NCBI RefSeq assembly: GCF_026236535.1
Contig: NZ_JAHTMW010000021.1
Coordinates: forward strand, 1 to 64,000
Direction: 5' to 3'
DNA: 64,000 bases
Origin: Streptomyces sp. SKN60
GTDB lineage: Bacteria; Actinomycetota; Actinomycetes; Streptomycetales; Streptomycetaceae
This document shows positions 58,733 to 64,000 of this stretch, in pieces. The first letter of the stretch is position 1. Each line of letters begins with the position of its first letter. The notes below the pieces were generated by a model. That model had not been told where the DNA came from and did no database searches. It was given only the letters and a program-made list of their open reading frames with translations. A program made the translations under genes and the position numbers.

Positions 58733-60199
58733 ATGACACGAGCGGCGGAACACGAGCAGACGCACGAGCGCGAGTACGACGTGGTGGTCCTGGGCGCGGG
58801 ACCCGTGGGCGAGAACGTGGTGGACCGGGTCCGGGCGGCCGGGCTCAGCGCGGCGGTGGTCGAGAGCGAACTGGTCGGCGGGGAGTGCTCGTACTGGGCC
58901 TGCATGCCCAGCAAGGCGCTGCTCCGCCCGGCCATCGTCCGCTCCGAGGCGCGCAGGGTGGCCGGACTGCGCGCCCACGCCTACAGCCCGCTGGACGCCC
59001 AGGAGGTGCTCGCGCACCGCGACGAGGTGGTCGGCAACTGGCAGGACGACGGCCAGGTGTCGTGGGTGCGCTCCACCGGCGCCGACCTCTACCGCGGCCA
59101 GGGCCGCCTGCACGGACCGCGCCGTGTGACCGTCGAGGGCGCCGAGGGCGACCGCCATGTGCTCACCGCCCGGCACGCCGTCGCCGTCTGCACCGGCAGC
59201 CGCGCCGTCCTGCCCCCGCTGCCGGGCCTCACCGGCGCCCGGCCGTGGACCAGCCGCGAGGCCACCAGCTCCGAACGGGTGCCCCGACGCCTGGTCGTGG
59301 TCGGCGGGGGAGTGGTCGGCGCCGAGATGGCGACGGCCTGGCAGGCCCTCGGCGCGCACGTCACGATGCTGGTCCGGGGCGCCGGGCTGCTGCCGCGCAT
59401 GGAGCCCTTCGCGGGCGAGCACGTCGCCGCCGCGCTGACCGAGCGCGGCGCCGACATCCGTACCGGCGTGTCCGTCTCCGCCGTCGTACGGGACGGGAGC
59501 GCCGGCCCCGTCACCGTCGTCCTGGACGGCGGCGACCATGTCGAGGGCGACGAGGTGCTGTTCGCCACCGGCCGGCGGCCGCGCACCGAGGACATCGGCC
59601 TGGAGACGGTGGGCCTGGAGCCGGGCTCCTGGCTCTCGGTCGACGACAGTCTGCTCGTCGACGGGTTCGACTGGCTGTACGCGGTCGGGGACGTCAACCA
59701 CCGGGCGCTCCTCACCCATCAGGGCAAGTACCAGGCGCGGATCGCGGGCGCCGCGATCGCCGCGCGGGCGACGGAGAAGACGGACGACGCCGTCGCGTGG
59801 GGGCCGCACCGGGCGACGGCCGACCACGCCGCCGTCCCCCAGGTCGTGTTCACCGACCCCGAGGCGGCCGCCGTCGGCCTGAGCCTCGCCGAGGCCGAGG
59901 CCGCCGGGCACCGCGTGCGCGCCGTCGACCTCGACCTGCGCGGGGTCGCCGGGGCCGGGCTTTACGCGCAGGGCTACCGCGGCCACGCCCGGATGGTCGT
60001 CGACCTCGACCGCGAGGTCGTCCTCGGCGCGACCTTCGTGGGCCCCGGCATCGGCGAGCTCCTGCACTCCGCCACGATCGCCGTCACCGGCGAGGTCCCG
60101 ATCGCCCGCCTCTGGCACGCGGTCCCGGCCTACCCGACGATCAGCGAGGCCTGGCTCCGCCTCCTGGAGGCGTACCGGGACGGGGCCGGTTCGGCATGA
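58733..60199 (+). CDS. Class I flavoprotein disulfide reductase
   Basis: A 488-aa FAD/NAD(P) enzyme of the lipoamide dehydrogenase/mercuric reductase group. FAD motif VVVLGAGPVGENVVDRVRAA; redox Cys pair in GGECSYWACMPSKALLRP (C-x4-C); NAD(P) motif RLVVVGGGVVGAEMATAW; ATG-type motif LFATGRRPRTEDIG; DWLYAVGDVN for FAD. The dimer-interface segment HAVPAYPTISEAWLRL keeps the His of the active base, but Glu differs from the HPxxxE form. The disulfide substrate is unknown. First of three genes joined by ATGA overlaps. Confidence 0.93.
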   Translation: MTRAAEHEQTHEREYDVVVLGAGPVGENVVDRVRAAGLSAAVVESELVGGECSYWACMPSKALLRPAIVRSEARRVAGLRAHAYSPLDAQEVLAHRDEVVGNWQDDGQVSWVRSTGADLYRGQGRLHGPRRVTVEGAEGDRHVLTARHAVAVCTGSRAVLPPLPGLTGARPWTSREATSSERVPRRLVVVGGGVVGAEMATAWQALGAHVTMLVRGAGLLPRMEPFAGEHVAAALTERGADIRTGVSVSAVVRDGSAGPVTVVLDGGDHVEGDEVLFATGRRPRTEDIGLETVGLEPGSWLSVDDSLLVDGFDWLYAVGDVNHRALLTHQGKYQARIAGAAIAARATEKTDDAVAWGPHRATADHAAVPQVVFTDPEAAAVGLSLAEAEAAGHRVRAVDLDLRGVAGAGLYAQGYRGHARMVVDLDREVVLGATFVGPGIGELLHSATIAVTGEVPIARLWHAVPAYPTISEAWLRLLEAYRDGAGSA

Positions 60200-61185
60200 G
60201 CCCGGGAACAGCCGGGGCCGCCGGGGAGCGCGCCAACGAGTACGACGCCACCTGCGCCCACTGCGGCGCCCCGGTCCCGGCGGGCACCGGCCTGCTCCGC
60301 CACGCCGCGAAGGGCTGGGAGGTCTACCACCGAGACCACGCCCCGGCCCCCGGCCCGCCCCCACCGACGGACCACCCCGGCTGGCACCACCGCCCGCTCC
60401 TCTCCCTGGACATCACGACCACGGGCCACCGCTTCGCCGTCGACCGCATCACGGGGGCGGCGCTGCGGGCGAGCGAGGGCTGGGAGCGGGAGTGGGCGGT
60501 GGACGCGAGCGGGGTGACCGGCTCCGGGCCTGACGCCGAGCCGGCGGACCACGCTCCGGAGCGAGACCCCGGCGGCCCGGGAGCCCCGCGCTCCGCGACG
60601 ACCGGCCTGGGCCGCGAAGCTGAGCAGGAGCCTGGCGACCCGGCAGACCCCCGCTCCGGGACGACCGGCCGCAGCGCAGACCCCAGGGCAGCATCCGGCC
60701 GCTCCCGGCAACCAGCCCTGCTCCCGGCCCGCGCCCTCGACGAGATCGCGGGCCTGGTCGCCGACCACCTCGCGGCCGGCGAGCTCCTCGTCGTCTGGTT
60801 CGCCCCCTACGTCCTGACGACCCTGCACGCCGAACTGCTCCGCCACGGCCTCGCCCCACTCACCGCCCGGGTCCCCGCCGGCGTCGCGCCGGTCTGCGAC
60901 CCCCTCGTCCTCGACCGCCACACCGACCGCTACCGCCCCGGCCCCCGCTCCCTCCACGCCGTCGCCGACTGGTACGGCATCCCGCACCCCCACCCCGGCG
61001 ACCCCGCCTCCGACGCCACCGCAGCCCTCGCCCTGGCCCAGGCGATCCCCGCCTCGTACCCCTCCCTCGCCCGCCTCTCCCGCCCCGCCCTCCACACCGA
61101 ACAGATCCTCTGGTACGCAGAACAGACGATCCGTCACCCAGACGCACCCGCCTGGCCGTTCGAGGAACTCGCGCCCCAGGCATGA
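60196..61185 (+). CDS. DEDD-exonuclease-like protein, probably degenerate
   Basis: A 329-aa protein. A small N-terminal Cys pair (ATCAHCGAPVP) precedes an RNase T/DnaQ-like fold. The first catalytic motif reads PLLSLDITTTGH, where DEDD enzymes have DxExTG; the Glu is replaced by Thr. About 90 Gly/Pro/Asp/Glu-rich residues (about 105-175) interrupt the domain, then LLVVWFAPYVLTTLHAELLR, HAVADWYGIPHPHPGDPASD and ATAALALAQAI follow the helix with the third Asp. The loss of one catalytic acid suggests an inactive or altered nuclease. ATG 60196 overlaps the reductase stop and its own stop overlaps the phosphatase-like gene. Confidence 0.8.
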   Translation: MSPGTAGAAGERANEYDATCAHCGAPVPAGTGLLRHAAKGWEVYHRDHAPAPGPPPPTDHPGWHHRPLLSLDITTTGHRFAVDRITGAALRASEGWEREWAVDASGVTGSGPDAEPADHAPERDPGGPGAPRSATTGLGREAEQEPGDPADPRSGTTGRSADPRAASGRSRQPALLPARALDEIAGLVADHLAAGELLVVWFAPYVLTTLHAELLRHGLAPLTARVPAGVAPVCDPLVLDRHTDRYRPGPRSLHAVADWYGIPHPHPGDPASDATAALALAQAIPASYPSLARLSRPALHTEQILWYAEQTIRHPDAPAWPFEELAPQA

Positions 61186-61733
61186 GAGCCACCACCGGAC
61201 CCGGAGGAGACTTGAGGACACGTCAGAAGTACGGCGGTGAGCCGGAACCGGAGGCTCCTTGGCACGAGATCGTGCCGGGGATGTGGATGGGCGGGCATCA
61301 CTGGGCCCCCGCCGGAGGCGAGCCGCGGCCCGCGATCGTCGGCAGCGAGTTCGACCTCGTCGTGAGTCTGTACCGGCGCGACGGGCACGGCCCGCACCCG
61401 GGCGTCGAACATCTCGTCGCCGAGATCCCGGACGCCCCGCTGGCCACGGACCAGCTCCTCGCCGCACGCGGCCTCGCCCGGCGGGCCGCCCAGGCCGTCG
61501 CGGACGGCCGTGCCGTCCTGGTGCGCTGCCGCTCCGGGTACAACCGCTCGGGGCTCGTCGTCGCGCAGACGCTCGTGGACCTCGGGCACGAGGCCGGTGC
61601 GGCAGTGGAACTGGTACGGGCCCGGTGGTCCAAGTGGGCGCTGAACAACCGCGTGTTCGTCGAATACCTGGCCACCGGCCTGGAGACGGCCGCCCTGCTC
61701 ACCGGACTCGGCGACGCCGGTGACACCCGCTAA
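61182..61733 (+). CDS. Protein tyrosine phosphatase-like (dual-specificity) protein
   Basis: A 183-aa protein. The P-loop is VLVRCRSGYNRSGLVVAQTL, C-x5-R intact, but Arg precedes Cys where most PTPs have His. EIVPGMWMGGHHWAPAG at the start and VVSLYRRDGHGPHPGVEHLV resemble dual-specificity phosphatases; the general acid Asp is probably in IPDAPLATDQ. The ATG at 61182 overlaps the preceding stop; an in-frame TTG at 61212 with GGAGGAG upstream is an alternative and would remove ten residues. Third gene of the reductase operon. Substrate unknown. Confidence 0.85.
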   Translation: MRATTGPGGDLRTRQKYGGEPEPEAPWHEIVPGMWMGGHHWAPAGGEPRPAIVGSEFDLVVSLYRRDGHGPHPGVEHLVAEIPDAPLATDQLLAARGLARRAAQAVADGRAVLVRCRSGYNRSGLVVAQTLVDLGHEAGAAVELVRARWSKWALNNRVFVEYLATGLETAALLTGLGDAGDTR

Positions 61734-61765
61734 CCCCGCCGGCGGGAGGCGCAGGGGCGGGATCG

Positions 61766-61771
61766 TAGAGT
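61766..61771 (+). promoter_or_regulatory. -10 box TAGAGT, leaderless promoter
   Basis: TAGAGT ends 7 nt before GTG 61779 of the VOC-family gene. Confidence 0.55.
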
Positions 61772-61778
61772 CGGGCGC

Positions 61779-62183
61779 GTGATCGAGCCCACCGCCCACA
61801 TCCGCGTCGCCCGCCCCTCCCGCGATCTCGTCGCCGCCGAGCGCTTCTACGTCGACGGCCTCGGCCTCGCCGTGCAGTGGCGCAAGACCGACCCTGCCCC
61901 CGGCGAGCACGAGCTGCTCATGGTCGGCCCGGCGGGCGGCGGCTGGCACTTCGAGCTCACCCGTGACCCGTACGCCGAGCGGCCCGTCGAACCCGCCCCG
62001 ACCGTCGACGACCTGTTCGTGGTGTATCTCGGCGAGCCCGTCGAGGAGGCGCTGGTCGAACGGCTCGTCGCGGCCGGCGGCACCCGGGTCGCGGCCCACA
62101 ACCCGTACTGGGACGAGTACGGCGTCACCGTCGCCGACCCCGACGGCTACCGGCTCGTCCTCTGCTCCCGCACCTGGGGGTAG
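61779..62183 (+). CDS. VOC-family (glyoxalase/bleomycin-resistance fold) protein
   Basis: A 134-aa protein of two beta-alpha-beta3 units: HIRVARPSRDLVAAERFYVD, GLGLAVQWRK, HELLMVGPAGGGWHFELTRD; then DDLFVVYLGEPVEEALVERL, AAHNPYWDEYGVTVADPDGY, RLVLCSRTWG. His and Glu in HIRVA, HFELT and YGVTVADPDGY are positioned as metal ligands. Substrate unknown. GTG 61779 is leaderless-type. Confidence 0.93.
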   Translation: MIEPTAHIRVARPSRDLVAAERFYVDGLGLAVQWRKTDPAPGEHELLMVGPAGGGWHFELTRDPYAERPVEPAPTVDDLFVVYLGEPVEEALVERLVAAGGTRVAAHNPYWDEYGVTVADPDGYRLVLCSRTWG

Positions 62184-62356
62184 GACACGAACGGCATCCC
62201 GCCGTCCAGAGGGCGGCGTTCGCGCCACCCTAGGGAGTGAAGCGGGCCATGTCGGGGTCGTGACCCCTGCCGTGCGGCCCGGACGCGCCCCACCATGGCC
62301 CTCGGCGGGACGGCTTCCGGTCTCCGCCCCCACGCGCGGATCCGAGGGCGGAGAAG

Positions 62357-64000
62357 ATGACCGGCAGCCGCAGGGCGCTCGCCAGAGCGCTGACGTTGTG
62401 TCTGTTCCTGGGTGGGGGCGGAATGTTGCCCACAGCGACCGCCGCCACGCCCTCACCCGTCGCCCCCGCCCCGGTCCAGGCCACCCCGCGCCTCGCCGCC
62501 GACCAGACGACCATCTCGCACGACACCTTCCGCACCGGCTGGGACCGGGACGAGCCCGGCCTCGCGCCCGACCAGGTGTCCAGCTCCGACTTCGGGCAGC
62601 AGTTCTCGACCACCGTCGACGGACAGGTCTACGCCCAGCCGATCGTCGTCGGCTCGACCCTCGTCGTCGCCACCGAGAACAACAAGGTGTACGGACTCGA
62701 CGCGGCCTCCGGGAAGGTCAACTGGACCAAGAGCACGGGGGCCGCCTGGCCCGCCGCCGCCATCAGCTGCGGCGACCTCGTCCCGAACATCGGCGTCACC
62801 TCGACCCCCGTCTACGACCCGGCGAGCGGGGCGCTCTACCTCACCTCCAAGGTGAACGACGGCGCCGACGACCAGCACCCGAGCTGGTACGTGCACGCAC
62901 TCGACCCCGCCACCGGCGCCGAGCGCTCCGGCTGGCCCGTCAAGGTCGCCGGGGCGCCCGTCAACGACCCCGGGCGCGCCTTCAACCCGTACACCGCGAT
63001 GCAGCGCCCCGGCCTGCTCCTCATGGGCGGCTCCGTCTACGCGGCCTTCGCCTCCCACTGCGACCACGGCCCCTACGTCGGCTACGTCCTCGGCGTGAAC
63101 ACCGCCACCCGCCGCACCACCCTCTGGGCCACCGAGGACTCCTCCGCCAACGGCATGGCCGGCATCTGGATGAGCGGCGGCGGTCTCGTCTCCGACGGGC
63201 CCGGGCGGATCCTGTTCTCCACCGGCAACGGCGTGACCCCGGCCCCCGGCCCCGGCACCTCGCCGCCCGGCCAGCTCTCCGAGTCCGTGGTCCGGCTCGG
63301 CGTCAACAGCGACGGCACCATGTCCGCCCAGGACTTCTTCAGCCCCGCCAACGCCAATCAACTCGACCTCAACGACACCGACCTCGGCTCCGGCGGCCCC
63401 GTCGCCCTCCCCGGCGCCCCCTTCGGGACCAGCGCCCACCCGAACCTGCTCGTCCAGATCGGCAAGGACGGACGCCTGTTCCTCCTCGACCGCGACGACC
63501 TCGGCGGGCGCGCCCAGGGCCCGGGCGGCACGGACAAGGTGCTCGGCGCCTTCGGACCGTACGAGGGGGTGTGGGGGCACCCCGCGGCGTACGGCGGGCA
63601 GGGCGGCTACGTCTACACCATCGGCTCGCGCGGCCCGCTGCGCGCCTTCGCGTACGGGCTGACCGGCGACGGCCGGCCCGCCTTCAGCAACACCGGCCGC
63701 AGCCCGGAGACCTTCGGCTACACCTCCGGCTCGCCCGTCCTCACCTCCACCGGCACCAACGCCGGCTCCGCCCTGGTCTGGGCGGTCGCCGCGGACGGCG
63801 CCAACGGCGCGAACGCCCAGCTCCGCGCGTACGACGCCGTCCCCGTCAACGGCACCCTCAAGCTGCGCTGGTCCGCGCCCATCGGCACGGCGGCCAAGTT
63901 CTCGGTCCCCGCCACCGACGGAGGCCGGGTCTACGTCGGCACCCGCGACGGCCACGTCCTCGCCTTCGGCCGCCCCGCCAACACCGCGCTCACCAGCAGC
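62357..64000 (+). CDS. Secreted PQQ-type beta-propeller protein, C-terminus beyond the right edge
   Basis: From ATG 62357 the frame is open for 548 codons to the window end, so the gene is partial. A signal peptide (RRALARALTLCLFLGGGGML, cleavage near ATAA) leads to SHDTFRTGWDRDEPGLAP and propeller blades: VYAQPIVVGSTLVVATENNK, VYGLDAASGKVNWTKSTGA, ALYLTSKVND, WYVHALDPATGAERSGWPVK, NLLVQIGKDGRLFLLDRDDL, GYVYTIGSRGPLRAFAYGL and VYVGTRDGHVLAFGRP. Repeats of the VYxLDAxTG type match PQQ-like propellers. Quinone binding is not shown. A C-terminal carbohydrate-binding domain is possible but lies outside the window. Confidence 0.88.
   Translation, partial: MTGSRRALARALTLCLFLGGGGMLPTATAATPSPVAPAPVQATPRLAADQTTISHDTFRTGWDRDEPGLAPDQVSSSDFGQQFSTTVDGQVYAQPIVVGSTLVVATENNKVYGLDAASGKVNWTKSTGAAWPAAAISCGDLVPNIGVTSTPVYDPASGALYLTSKVNDGADDQHPSWYVHALDPATGAERSGWPVKVAGAPVNDPGRAFNPYTAMQRPGLLLMGGSVYAAFASHCDHGPYVGYVLGVNTATRRTTLWATEDSSANGMAGIWMSGGGLVSDGPGRILFSTGNGVTPAPGPGTSPPGQLSESVVRLGVNSDGTMSAQDFFSPANANQLDLNDTDLGSGGPVALPGAPFGTSAHPNLLVQIGKDGRLFLLDRDDLGGRAQGPGGTDKVLGAFGPYEGVWGHPAAYGGQGGYVYTIGSRGPLRAFAYGLTGDGRPAFSNTGRSPETFGYTSGSPVLTSTGTNAGSALVWAVAADGANGANAQLRAYDAVPVNGTLKLRWSAPIGTAAKFSVPATDGGRVYVGTRDGHVLAFGRPANTALTSS

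Overview
The window is chromosomal DNA of a Streptomyces species or a close relative. Almost every gene has G or C at nearly all third codon positions, GTG starts are common, and the gene set is typically streptomycete: several Pro/Ala-rich secreted proteins, an ergothioneine operon, a SpoIIE-type phosphatase, a DUF574-type methyltransferase, a class F sortase, a GGDEF-EAL protein, an Rpf cell-wall hydrolase with a rare TTA codon, and many start codons placed 6-7 nt after a TANNNT box (leaderless pattern). I see no rRNA, tRNA, CRISPR array, insertion sequence or large biosynthetic cluster. Real genes run off both ends: an SRPBCC-like protein at the left edge (minus) and a secreted PQQ-type beta-propeller protein at the right edge (plus).

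Layout. 1-1.5 kb: a lower-GC, looser segment with an SRPBCC-like gene and an excisionase-like HTH protein, possibly the margin of a mobile or strain-specific segment. 1.5-10 kb: panD, a GNAT protein, a Pro-rich peptide, an Rpf-LysM-M23 hydrolase, a DMT-type membrane protein, an FhuF-like Fe-S protein, an SDR enzyme, a 56-aa conserved-looking peptide, and a small acidic protein coupled to an LMF1-like membrane protein. 9.8-11.3 kb: a DUF1990-YndJ operon behind two TTGAACNNGTTCAA palindromes. 11.4-21.2 kb: a DUF6777 lipoprotein, a PAS-GAF-SpoIIE-HATPase phosphatase, an Fpg/Nei glycosylase, a LytTR regulator, a thioesterase with an ECF sigma factor, a CapA lipoprotein, a universal stress protein and a polysaccharide deacetylase. 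21.2-25.1 kb: a cell-surface block with a class F sortase, two secreted proteins sharing an unusual C-terminal signal, and a DUF4239/Pro-rich pair. 25.5-33.7 kb: a methyltransferase translationally coupled to a GGDEF-EAL protein (RmdA-like), a LysR regulator divergent from sdhCAB, and a two-component system with a CPBP protease. 35.8-42 kb: an XRE regulator divergent from YceI, a UvrA-like ATPase, a luciferase-like flavin enzyme, a HAD phosphatase and a dodecin. 42-46 kb: a sugar-binding lipoprotein behind a DasR-like operator and an olsB-olsA ornithine-lipid pair. 45.5-49.9 kb: egtABCD for ergothioneine. 50-64 kb: a PARG-like ADP-ribose glycohydrolase, a PemK-like protein, small secreted and unknown proteins, an NfeD-like/flotillin pair, a LacI-MFS sugar locus, a thiolase, a thioredoxin, a three-gene operon (flavin disulfide reductase, degenerate exonuclease, tyrosine-phosphatase-like), a VOC protein and the propeller protein.

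Recurring themes are redox and thiol protection (ergothioneine, thioredoxin, disulfide reductase, a menaquinone-type succinate dehydrogenase), the cell envelope (Rpf/M23, sortase F, ornithine lipid, flotillin, deacetylase, CapA) and developmental or stress signalling (c-di-GMP, SpoIIE phosphatase, ECF sigma). The most promising leads are the shared non-LPXTG C-terminal signal of the two proteins beside the class F sortase, the 56-aa peptide behind a hairpin flanked by direct repeats, the TTA codon in the rpf gene, and the regulatory palindromes at 11.2, 29.5, 36.8 and 42 kb. All functional calls come from reading the sequence; no database search was run.
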